In this document: piece after piece, positions 1 through 8,600 of the stretch
Layout: each line of letters begins with the position of its first letter
How positions within the stretch are numbered: the stretch's first letter is position 1
Assembly: GCA_966250335.1 (NCBI GenBank)
Contig: CBINGZ010000008.1
Span: 1 to 64,000 of the forward strand
From: OLB7 sp966250335
GTDB lineage: Bacteria; Bacteroidota; Ignavibacteria; OLB7
Length of the DNA: 64,000 nt
Direction: 5' to 3'
Made by a program: the position numbers and the translations under genes
The notes under the pieces: model-generated
What the model saw: only the letters and a program-made list of their open reading frames with translations
The model's database searches: none
What the model was told of the DNA's origin: nothing

Positions 1-25
1 ATGCTCCTACAACGTTTCGTTGAAA

Positions 26-397
26 TTATCCCGAAAAGTGCATAACAGGCTCTAGCATATCCATAAGCCGATTGTCGATCCAGAAAGTCAGATCTACTAT
101 AGGACGATACATATCCGATGGCAAGGCGCCCTCAATCCTATCATGAACGAATATATTACTCCAAGTCGATGTTGGTATTTCCCATATTGATTTCGTCCGA
201 TTTTTATCAAGCAACACATAATCGTCACCCAAAGGACTTCCCTGAAAGAAACTAAGGGAAAACAGAATAGCCGTGACACCAAGCAGCACGCTATATACGA
301 ATGCATAATTACTCAGCAATCCGAACACTTTAAGTCTTCTGAACGAATACAATGTCACATCGCAAATTTCACAGAAAGCCATTTTCCACCCAGCCAT
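26..397 (-). pseudogene. N-terminal fragment of a multi-spanning membrane protein (GT39/TMTC-like), probably truncated
   Basis: The 123-residue frame has one strong membrane segment (about residues 30-52), then a GDDYVLL stretch and a later YRPIVDLTF motif. In large membrane proteins of the O-mannosyltransferase/TPR type I remember this order of a first helix, an acidic DDY loop and a YRPL-type motif before the second helix. Here the frame stops directly after the PVMHF segment, where the second helix should begin. Only one of the other two frames stays open to the window edge. The base composition is AT-rich, unlike the core genome to the right. A frameshifted or truncated gene is likeliest; a sequencing error close to the edge cannot be excluded. 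The family assignment is tentative. Confidence 0.4.
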
Positions 398-826
398 ATG
401 TCACCAATCAAAAATTGTTAATATTACCAAACCAATTAATCAATGATACGAACCACGACACATGAAAACCAATCCCAGACACTATCCCCACCATATCTAC
501 AGCCATCAACCCATTAAAAAGACTTACGAGAAACTGCTTCCTTCTTAACAATTCCATTATCCAGCAAACAAAGAGCATAGTGCATTAAGCACTGTAGTGG
601 CCAAGATTTGCAAGCACTTGATCACTACAGTGTGGAGCATCACTCTCCAGCTACCAACGGGACAATCATTACTGCCAATAGGAATCCAATAATTAGCATG
701 CACCAAAACCAGCAGACTCGACATTTTCCCATGATCTTATTTTTAATTATAGAGCAGAGACAAAAAACTTGTCGAGCATTATTAAATAACAACACCCCTA
801 CTATCCTCTCCCACTCTCAAACAGAT
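398..826. other. AT-rich stretch without a convincing gene
   Basis: Composition is AT-rich. On the minus strand a short hydrophobic frame runs from an ATG at 578 (or 557) to a stop at 408, 56 or 49 codons, ending 11 bases before the start of the truncated gene at 397. It has no recognisable family and may be chance. The plus-strand frame 608-925 has an unstructured His/Asn/Gln-rich composition and no start signal, and I do not accept it. A perfect inverted repeat lies at 590-632. Confidence 0.4.
590..632. repeat. 10-bp perfect inverted repeat, each arm near-palindromic
   Basis: CACTGTAGTG at 590-599 pairs with CACTACAGTG at 623-632 across a 23-base spacer. Each arm is itself symmetric outside its two central bases, so it could be two operator half-sites as easily as one hairpin. 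There is no T-tract, so a terminator is unlikely. Confidence 0.5.
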
Positions 827-1096
827 TCAGTACAGCCCGCTTCCACTCAACATCCCCACTACAATCGCAATGATCGTCCAGATGAACATCAGGACAACGA
901 ACTTCGACGATTCCTTGTGTTTTGAACTACTAATGTTCTGCTCTGGCAACGGTCTTTGTTTCACATCCGATGCCAAAATTCTTGAAATACATTGTGCGTT
1001 GTAGGGATCGGTAGATACAGATATATCCTCAAGACGTGATCCCATGAGATTTCCAAGCATTACCGTCCTTGATGGTTTTGGGGCAATTGCATTCAT
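827..1096 (-). CDS. Hypothetical tail-anchored small protein
   Basis: An 89-residue frame starting at ATG 1096, with an alternative GTG at 1099. A purine-rich GGGAAGA lies just upstream and could act as a weak ribosome binding site. The first 60 residues are polar. The last 25 form one clear membrane segment rich in Ile, Val and Met, ending in a short SGSGLY tail. I recognise no family. The AT-rich composition matches the left-edge region, so the gene may belong to the same acquired island. The frame could be chance. Confidence 0.35.
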   Translation of the reverse strand: MNAIAPKPSRTVMLGNLMGSRLEDISVSTDPYNAQCISRILASDVKQRPLPEQNISSSKHKESSKFVVLMFIWTIIAIVVGMLSGSGLY

Positions 1097-1099
1097 CAC

Positions 1100-1668
1100 T
1101 CTTCCCTAGGAAATATTGTTTCGGCACCAGTCATGCAAACAGCATGCCAACTCTTAGTACCGAACGAACTTTTTACCACAAATCAGACCGACACATAATC
1201 CAGATCGGCCCTGTCAACGGCACGAATATACCTAACCCATATCCCCACGGACACCCTCAATGAGTAGGTGTCCACTGTGGGTGAGTAAGTGTCGAATCCG
1301 GTGAGTATGTGCTTGCATAGTATGCATCTGTGATGATATAAGCGCAAGACAGGTCAGCGTGTCAGGGGCACAGTCCTGAGACTGTCTGTGTGGCTGTCAA
1401 ACCTGATTGGAACGATAGAACCGACAACGACAAGCAGGCCGGCACAGAGCCCTCTCCCTCCCTTCTCCCTGAACAAAGAGTATGGTGACTCCCGGCCTCA
1501 GCCCGCCGATCCGACTTCCAGAAGCCACCCCGTCAAACATCCCCCACTAATCCCATCCCCCTCTCATGCGTCACCACGGAAGGAATCCCGGCCCCTCTCC
1601 TTTGCCCCGGCCCCCTCGGGCGAAAGAAATATTACCGGCGATTCCTATCATTCCCTCGAAAAACCTGA
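1100..1668. other. Transition zone between AT-rich edge and GC-rich core
   Basis: No convincing gene is seen. The zone holds the inverted/direct repeat cluster at 1249-1314, and composition shifts from AT-rich to GC-rich around 1300-1400. Frames read through 1388-1711 and 1566-1703 are Pro/Ser-rich with no family resemblance, and are probably non-coding or upstream extensions. Confidence 0.45.
1249..1314. repeat. Hairpin followed by three imperfect direct repeats of about 20 bp
   Basis: GGACACC at 1249-1255 is complementary to GGTGTCC at 1267-1273. From 1261, TGAGTAGGTGTC, TGAGTAAGTGTC (from 1282) and TGAGTATGTGC (from 1302) repeat with 20-21 bp spacing. Such arrays occur at transposon ends or as multi-site protein-binding regions; no transposase is present here. 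The array sits at the composition boundary, which fits an old element end. Confidence 0.45.
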
Positions 1669-1676
1669 TATGTTTG
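1669..1676 (+). promoter_or_regulatory. Bacteroidota-type -7 box (TATGTTTG)
   Basis: TATGTTTG fits TAnnTTTG, the -7 element of the Bacteroidota primary sigma factor. It ends 27 bases before the ATG at 1704, implying a short leader for the lipoprotein gene. No clear -33 TTG is at the usual distance, so support is the box plus its position. Confidence 0.35.
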
Positions 1677-1703
1677 AGCCCTATGACGGGTCCCATCGAC
1701 ATC

Positions 1704-2513
1704 ATGGATAATATTCCGAACCCCGGGAGAAGGAGGGCACGCACACGGCGGCCGTTCCATCTCCTTCTGTTCTCCCTCCTTCCTCTTCTGGCGGCCTGCT
1801 CCTCCCAGAAAGGGACGACACGCGATACGGAGGGATCGAGCCAGATCCTGCAGGAGCTGCGCCTCTCGTACGGCTCCACCCCCGATCTCACCATCGGCGG
1901 TACTCTCAAGATCTCCGGGGCCCTGGCCACAGTCTGGTACGATGCCGTCATCAGGAGCCGCGATTCGCTCAAGATCCTGATGAACGGCCCGTTCGGTATC
2001 CCCGTGGGAGCGCTGGGAGCTACTCCGAAGGAGTTCACCTTCTTCAATATCGTCGAGTCGGAGGTGCTGGAGGGGAGGCCGGACAGGAAGACCTTCTCCA
2101 AGATGCTCATGGTCGCCATCGATTACGATGAGATGGTGGCGCTGCTGCGGGGAGAACTCCCCAGGTTTCCGGAGACGGGGGGCTATATCGCGGAGGCAGC
2201 CGACGATCTGCTCCGGTTCACCGTGGAGAGCGGGAACACGCTGGAACGGTTCACGGTTAACCCCTCGAAGCTCACCGTCGAGAGCTACTCACGGTCGCGG
2301 GTCTTTTCCGACACGACGACCGAGGAGATCTCCATCCTCTACTCCAACTTCCGCCGGCTGGGGGGACGGGAGTTCCCGCGCCGCGCGCAGGTGAGCATCG
2401 CCGGCGGAACGCAGTCGATGCTGGTGATCGTCGATGAGATGAAGGATCGCGCCGACCCGGGTGTTTCCGCCGCCATCGACATCCCGGACGGGATACCGCG
2501 CAGGAGACTCTAG
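1704..2513 (+). CDS. Outer-membrane lipoprotein, LolB/DUF4292-like
   Basis: A 269-residue protein with an Arg-rich N-terminus, a hydrophobic stretch LLLFSLLPLLA and a lipobox ending at Cys32, so it should be lipid-anchored. The rest looks like an all-beta fold of the DUF4292/LolB-like class found beside envelope genes in Bacteroidota, with short strands separated by turns and no catalytic motif. I prefer ATG 1704 over the longer upstream frame because it places the signal peptide correctly and follows a TATGTTTG box. The stop lies 52 bases before lptD, which suggests co-transcription and a role in outer-membrane biogenesis. The family assignment rests on general appearance and context. Confidence 0.7.
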   Translation: MDNIPNPGRRRARTRRPFHLLLFSLLPLLAACSSQKGTTRDTEGSSQILQELRLSYGSTPDLTIGGTLKISGALATVWYDAVIRSRDSLKILMNGPFGIPVGALGATPKEFTFFNIVESEVLEGRPDRKTFSKMLMVAIDYDEMVALLRGELPRFPETGGYIAEAADDLLRFTVESGNTLERFTVNPSKLTVESYSRSRVFSDTTTEEISILYSNFRRLGGREFPRRAQVSIAGGTQSMLVIVDEMKDRADPGVSAAIDIPDGIPRRRL

Positions 2514-2565
2514 CCGCAATGCCGAACATCGGAATGTCCACGGGAGAGAATCCCGCATCGCACGT

Positions 2566-5154
2566 ATGATCCACAGGTACCTCGTCGCATCGATCGTGGC
2601 CGTGCTGATCGTCGTTGCGACGACCATGACCGCGCATGCCCAGGAGGGAACGCCGCCGGTCCCCGATACGACCGTGTCGGCCGACGACTCCGCGGCGATC
2701 GACTCCCTGACCCTCCGGCCGACCCGACGATCCTCGCTCGATACCACCATCTCCTGGAACGCGAAGGACAGCACCATCATGGACATCCGCCGCCGCAAGG
2801 CACGGCTCTACGGAAACGCCGTGCTGGTGAAGGGTTCCATCCGCCTGACCGCCGATTATATCGAAGTCGACTTCAACACGAACGAACTGGTCGCCGAGAC
2901 ACGCTACGACTCGACCACGGGACGATATGTCGGCGAGCCGGTGATCCTGCGGGACGGCGCCACCGAGTACACGGCCAGCAGACTGAGCTACAACTTCAGG
3001 ACGCGACAGGGGACGGTGACGGCCGCCGAGACGAAGTTCGACGACGGCTACTTCTACGCCAAGAAGATCAAGAAGGTGACCGACGACATCCTCTTCGGCA
3101 GCGAGGCCGCCTACACGACCTGCGACGCTCCCCATCCCCACTACTACTTCACCACCCCGAGAATCAAGGTCGTCTCGAAGGACCGGATGTTCCTGGACCA
3201 GGTGACCCTGAATGTGGCGGATGTTCCGATGGCCTATCTCCCGATCGGCATCTTCTTCCCCAGCCGGGGGGGACGAAACTCGGGGCTCATCATCCCGCAG
3301 TTCGGTCCGCGCGGAAACCTCGGCTTCGGTATCGAGGGGCTCGGCTACTTCTTCGACATCAACGAGTATGTCGATTACACCCTCACGACCGACCTCTACA
3401 GCAAGGGGGGCTTCACCCTGCGCAATCTGGTGCGGGGACGGCTGAGAGGAGTGATCCAGCAGGCCGATCTGAACGTCACCTACGGACAGCGCCGGAACGA
3501 CCCGGACGAGCCGCTCGACAGAAGCTGGATCTTCAACTACGCCCACGCGCAGAAGATCGGGCGGACGACCGATATCAGCGGATCGTTCAACTACGCCACA
3601 CGGAACGCCATCCGGAACACGACGACACGGGTCAACGAGTTCGACAGGATCCAGGATATCACGACCCAGAACCTCACCTCCGATCTCTCCTACTCCACCT
3701 CGTGGCGGTGGGGGGGATCGCTCAGGGCATCGCACAGACGGACCCAGAACATCATCACGGACGCTCTCACGGCGGAGAATCAGGCCTCCCTCAGCTTCCC
3801 GACGGTGACCCCGTTCGCAAGCTCGACGGGGGATGGAGGAATCTTCGAGAACTTCTCCCTCTCCGGCGGCCTCACCTTCACCAACCAGGGGCTGCGGGAG
3901 GACCCGGACAGCAACGTGACGGGAGGGTTCCGAACCCGCGACACAAGAAACGGCGTCAGCTTCAACCCGTCGATCGGCATCAACCCGAAACTCGGCGTCT
4001 TCACCATCACCCCCTCGATCGGGGCGAACGCCGGCCTCTTCTTCCGTCGTCTGGTGAAGACCGCCGACGTCGCCAACGACACGGTGCTGATGAGCTACGT
4101 TCCGGGGCTCTTCCCGACCTACTCGTACAACTTCGGGATCGGCGTCACCACCAAGGTCTTCGGGCTGGTGCAGCCGAGGGTCTGGGGGATCAACGCGATA
4201 CGTCACACGGCGATCCCCTCGATCAACTTCCGATATACCCCCGACTTCGGGCGGCTGGGGCTCTACTACGACCAGTTCTACAACCCGCAGACCAACAGGG
4301 TCGAGAAGTATTCGATCTTCGAGACCGACGGGTCGCTGGGGCATGTTCCCTCCTCGAACATCCGGAATCTGATCACCTTCGACCTGCAGAACCAGTTCGA
4401 CGCAAAGATCGCGCAGGGAGACACCCTGGAGGATAAGAAGGTGACCTTCCTGACCCTCAATCTCGCCACCGCCTTCGACGCCACCCGCGACAGCGTGAAA
4501 TGGGACGACATCAGGATGAACGCCAAGACCAACTTCGGGGCGTTCGGCTACCTTTCGGCCAATGCCTCGCTGAACCTCTACGTCCCCGACACCCTCGGCG
4601 CACCGACGGCGGCGCTCCTGATGGATCGCGGAGAGTGGTTCCCGAGGGTCAGCAGCGCGGGGGTTTCGTTCGGGACGAGCTTCAGCGATCAGGGGTTCAC
4701 CACCGGGACCTCGGCCGGGGCGCTCGGCGATTCGGCGGCGGCGCGGCGTGCGCGGTTCGATTTCGAGCCTGTCGCGTTCGACGACAAGGCGTTCTTCGGC
4801 GAGCATGTGCGCGGGGCCGAGGAGTTCAGGATACCGTGGAATATCGGGCTCAGCGGCAGCTACAACGTGGCGCCGTCGGCGACCGATCGCGGCGAATTCG
4901 AGCATTTTTTCAACGTGGGGGCCACATTCGAGTTCTCCCCCACCCCCACGACCCGGATCAACAGCAGCGTCTCGTACAACGTCCGCGAGAAGAAGTTCGT
5001 GATCCCGACGATCAGCATCTACAAGGATCTGCACTGCTGGGAGATGTCGTTCAACTGGAATCCGGGGGGGGAGTTCAGCAGCGGATTCTATTTCAAGCTC
5101 TCGCTGAAATCGGCCCAGCTGCGCGATATCAAGCTGGAACGGACCGCATATTAA
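2566..5154 (+). CDS. lptD: LPS-assembly outer-membrane protein LptD
   Basis: An 862-residue protein that should insert LPS into the outer leaflet of the outer membrane. It begins with a signal peptide ending in AHAQ. An OstA-like beta-jellyroll follows (roughly residues 60-230, with phrases such as GNAVLVKGSIRLTADYIEVD), then a long beta-barrel of alternating strands to the C-terminus. The end reads LKSAQLRDIKLERTAY, a typical LptD closure in Bacteroidota. The mature protein has only two cysteines, Cys186 in the N-domain and Cys824 near the end, well placed for one inter-domain disulphide; E. coli LptD uses four. ATG 2566 is chosen because the signal peptide starts there; an upstream in-frame extension overlaps the lipoprotein gene. 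The LptF/G permease gene lies 8 kb downstream on the same strand. Confidence 0.9.
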   Translation: MIHRYLVASIVAVLIVVATTMTAHAQEGTPPVPDTTVSADDSAAIDSLTLRPTRRSSLDTTISWNAKDSTIMDIRRRKARLYGNAVLVKGSIRLTADYIEVDFNTNELVAETRYDSTTGRYVGEPVILRDGATEYTASRLSYNFRTRQGTVTAAETKFDDGYFYAKKIKKVTDDILFGSEAAYTTCDAPHPHYYFTTPRIKVVSKDRMFLDQVTLNVADVPMAYLPIGIFFPSRGGRNSGLIIPQFGPRGNLGFGIEGLGYFFDINEYVDYTLTTDLYSKGGFTLRNLVRGRLRGVIQQADLNVTYGQRRNDPDEPLDRSWIFNYAHAQKIGRTTDISGSFNYATRNAIRNTTTRVNEFDRIQDITTQNLTSDLSYSTSWRWGGSLRASHRRTQNIITDALTAENQASLSFPTVTPFASSTGDGGIFENFSLSGGLTFTNQGLREDPDSNVTGGFRTRDTRNGVSFNPSIGINPKLGVFTITPSIGANAGLFFRRLVKTADVANDTVLMSYVPGLFPTYSYNFGIGVTTKVFGLVQPRVWGINAIRHTAIPSINFRYTPDFGRLGLYYDQFYNPQTNRVEKYSIFETDGSLGHVPSSNIRNLITFDLQNQFDAKIAQGDTLEDKKVTFLTLNLATAFDATRDSVKWDDIRMNAKTNFGAFGYLSANASLNLYVPDTLGAPTAALLMDRGEWFPRVSSAGVSFGTSFSDQGFTTGTSAGALGDSAAARRARFDFEPVAFDDKAFFGEHVRGAEEFRIPWNIGLSGSYNVAPSATDRGEFEHFFNVGATFEFSPTPTTRINSSVSYNVREKKFVIPTISIYKDLHCWEMSFNWNPGGEFSSGFYFKLSLKSAQLRDIKLERTAY

Positions 5155-5234
5155 CGGCGGATTATCCGTTTGATACAACCTTCCCGATCGGCGGGATAAG
5201 GTGTTAGGTTATATTGCGGCCTATCAGTAAGTTT

Positions 5235-5344
5235 CGAGGCCAAGTCCCGTGCGACTGTATCTTACCCAACCCCGTCAGGTCCGGAAGGAAGCAGCGGTCA
5301 GTAATGAGCAGTGCGATACGGATAAGCTTGGCCTCGTTTTTTTT
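5235..5344 (+). ncRNA. ffs: Signal recognition particle RNA (small 4.5S type) with its terminator
   Basis: The SRP Alu-less core GTCAGGTCCGGAAGGAAGCAGC-type tetraloop region spans 5274-5295. The outer arms CGAGGCCAAG (5235-5244) and CTTGGCCTCG (5327-5336) are perfectly complementary, closing a hairpin of about 102 bases. Eight Ts follow (5337-5344), so the closing stem also works as an intrinsic terminator. A TATATT box at 5210-5215 could be the -10 element. The RNA binds Ffh to target nascent membrane and secreted proteins. It lies between lptD and the RNase gene. Confidence 0.95.
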
Positions 5345-5693
5345 ACTCGCACTATCATGCATCGCCCATGGCGAGATCCGGCCGGGACCGGAACGCCGCA
5401 GTGACGTCGTAAGTCCGCGGTTCGGGTGACCCTGAAGAGATTTCCCCCGATCCCCCCGTCCGACCTTCGCCATGGCGCTCGAAGCACTCAACAGCCAGAG
5501 ACGGCGTGGCAATAGCAGACGTTGATCGTAACCGATCGGAGGCGCCGGCAGCCCCGTGCGCCCACGTCAGAGAAAGTTTCCAGCTTCGACGATTCCCTTC
5601 GGGATTCGTCCCCTCCCCTTGCGCCAGTCCCGCCGCCTTCCTCTCGCTCCATCCGTTTCGATATCCGCATGACATGGGCAAATCGTCCCATCT
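5345..5693 (+). other. Leader region of the RNase E/G gene
   Basis: No gene is supported here; the frames are short and of mixed composition. Just before the RNase start, ATGGG (5674-5678) and CCCAT (5687-5691) can form a small hairpin ending 3 bases from the ATG. RNase E mRNAs are autoregulated through 5' structures in Proteobacteria, but nothing here proves that. Confidence 0.4.
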
Positions 5694-8600
5694 ATGAAAA
5701 AAGAGATCATTATCAACGCATCCTCCAACGAATTGCGTGTTGCAATCACGGAAGATGACCGCCTAGCTGAAATATTCCTCGAACTCGCCGACAAGGAACG
5801 CCATGTCGGATCGATCTTCCTCGGCCGTGTCCAGAGAGTAGTGCAGGGAATGAACGCCGCCTTCGTCGATATCGGCGAGGAGCAGGACGCCTTCCTCCAT
5901 TTCTCCGACGCCGCCAACGCCATGGACGACTACAAGGACGCCATGGACGATGACGACGATGCCATCGACGAAGAGGGAGAAGCCGACCTGGAGGCCAGGG
6001 ACGCGAAGGAGAAGGAGGGGAAGGAGAAGGAGAAGGAGACGAAGGAGAAGGAGCGCACCGGTCGGAACGGCCAGCCTCAGGGGGAACGCGGCAAGGGAAA
6101 GGAGAAGGGAAAAGGAACCCGACAGGGGGATCGACGCGGCTCCCGGCGCGATGAGGCTCCCGTACGGCAGGAAGAAAGCTCAGTCCCGACCGCCGGTGAG
6201 GAGAGGCCGGAGATGGAAGAGGAGCGGGAGTCGAACGACCGCGGAGAGCGCCTGCACGACCGCCGCCCCGACGGCCCGGACGATGACAGATTCCCTGATG
6301 ACGAAGGGAATGCCGACGAAGCACGGGAAACGGAGGAGCGGGACGAAGCCGGCGAACACTCCGCCAAACGGAAGCGTCGCCGCGGTCGCAGAGGCCGTGG
6401 TCGCGGACGCCGCCAGGAACACCAGGGAGAAGAAGCCGCAGCGGGAAGCGAAGCGGGTCACGATCATGACGACGTCGACCGGATTGACCGCGCCCCCTCC
6501 GGCGACCGGACCGAGAGTCCCGATGAGGAACCCGACGATCGCCGCGACCGGAACCGCCGTAACGACAGGAACCGCGACGACGACCGGACCGAACCGGGAC
6601 ACGACGAGAGCCCACGCGACGACCGCGACCGCAATCGCGGAGAGCGCGACCACGACCGACGCCGCGATGAGCATGGCCGCGCCGAACGGCCCCGCACCGA
6701 TCGGACACGCGAGGAAGGTTCGACCGATGAGGGACGCCGCGACGACCGGGGACGACAGGATCAGGGAAGAAACCGCGCCGGCCGACCCGAAGGACGCCGC
6801 GATGAGGGCCGCCGCGACGAAGCCCCGCGGCCGAGACCCGGAACCGACGAGCCGCGTCGCGACAGACCGGCCCGCGATGACCAGCCCGCTCCCAGAGGAG
6901 CAGGACGTGACGAGCAGGGACGCGAGGAGCCGCGCCGGAACGAACCACGCCGCGACCAGCCCCAGACTCCCCCCCGTTCGGAGAACCGTGGATGGGAGGA
7001 AGGAAGACGGGATGAACCTCGCCGCGATGAACCTCGCAGAGACGAACCCCGCCGCGACGACAACCGACGCGATGAGCCCCGCCGGGATGAACAGCGCAGA
7101 GGCGAGCCTCGTCGGGAAGAACCACGTCGCGATGAGCCCCGCCGGGATGAGACCCGCCCTCTGGAGGCACGCTCGGACGATCGCAGCCGATCCCCCCGCG
7201 GAAACGAACCGCGCCGGGAAGAATCGCGTCGCGAAGAGCCGCGCAGAAGCGAAGGGCCCGAGTTCCGCAGAGACGAGCCGCGTAGAGACGAACCGCGCTC
7301 GGAGGATCGCCGCCAGCCCCCCCGCCCGGAGAGCCGTGGACGGGATGAAGGACGTCGCGACGAGCCGCGCCGCGAAGAAGGACGCCGGGATGAACCCCGC
7401 CGCGACGAACCTCGGCGTGACGAACCTCGGCGTGACGAGCCGCGCAGAGACGAACCCCGCCGCGATGAGCCGCGCCGTGACGAACGGCGCAGAGACGAGC
7501 CACGCCGGGAAGAACCGCGACGCGATGAACCCCGCCGTGACGAGGGACGCCGCGACGAACCCCGCCCTCTGGAGACACGCGCCGACGACCGCGGCCGCCC
7601 TCCCCGCAGGGAGGAGCCGCGCCGCGATGAGCCGCGCCGTGACGAACAGCGCCGGGTAGACGCCCCGCGCCCTCACGAGACGCGCCCGGAAGAGCGGGGT
7701 CGCGAGGTACGAGGCCCGCAGGGACCGGATCGCACGGCCCCTCCCAGGCCGCATCCCGACCGTGAAGAATCGCCGCGCGGAGAACGGGAGCGCCGTCCGG
7801 CTTCGGAACGTCCGGTCCCACCGGCCGATCCGCGCCGCGTTGTCGCCGAAGGCCCGCGCCCGACCGAGCCTCCCCGCCGCGAGGAGCGCGAGATCACCGC
7901 GGCGGCCGAACCTTCCCCCCGCCCCGATCCGACCGCCGACCGCAGAGGAGCGAGGACGCCGAGAAGAACGGAGACGCCGGGAGCTCCTCCCATCTCGGAA
8001 CGTGGACCGGAAATCGCGGACCCCGGAGCCCCTCCCCGTCCCGACGGACGGAGACGGGTTGAGGCGCCCGCCGTCGAACCGGTGCGCGAACAGGCTCCTC
8101 CCCCGCAACCCGCAACGGAAGCGCCCGCGCCGCCGGCAAAAGCCCGCGCCCCGCGTCGGGCCAAGGCGACCCCTGCCGAACCTCCGGCTGCGCCGGCGAC
8201 ACCCGCGGGAGAAACAAACGAACCGGCCCCCAAGACCCCGCGCCGTCGCGCCGCCAAGCCCGCCCCCGATACGGCGGGCGAAGCCGCGCCGAAGCCCGCC
8301 TCCGAGGCGCCTCCCGAAGGGACGACTCCGAAGCGCCGTCCTCCGCGCGGTCGCGGCGGAGCCGTCATGGACGCCAAGCTCCCGACCTTCCAGACGAAAC
8401 GGTCGGGCGAGGTGACGATCGCGCTGGAGAAGGGGCAGGATGTCATCGTGCAGGTCACACGCGAATCGTACGCCTCCAAGGGGGTCCGGGTGACCACGAA
8501 GGTCACGCTTCCCGGACGGTTCCTCGTGCTCCTTCCGCTGGAGCCGTCGATCGGCGTCTCCAGGAAGGTCCAGCAGGTGAAGGAACGCCGCCGCCTGCGG

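Noticed and set aside
608..925. 105-codon plus-strand frame in the AT-rich edge
   Set aside because: Low-complexity composition, no start signal, and overlap with a better minus-strand candidate.
2272..5178. 968-codon minus-strand open frame
   Set aside because: It lies exactly opposite lptD, is Arg/Glu/Asp/Val-rich with no domain, and arises from GC-rich codon bias.
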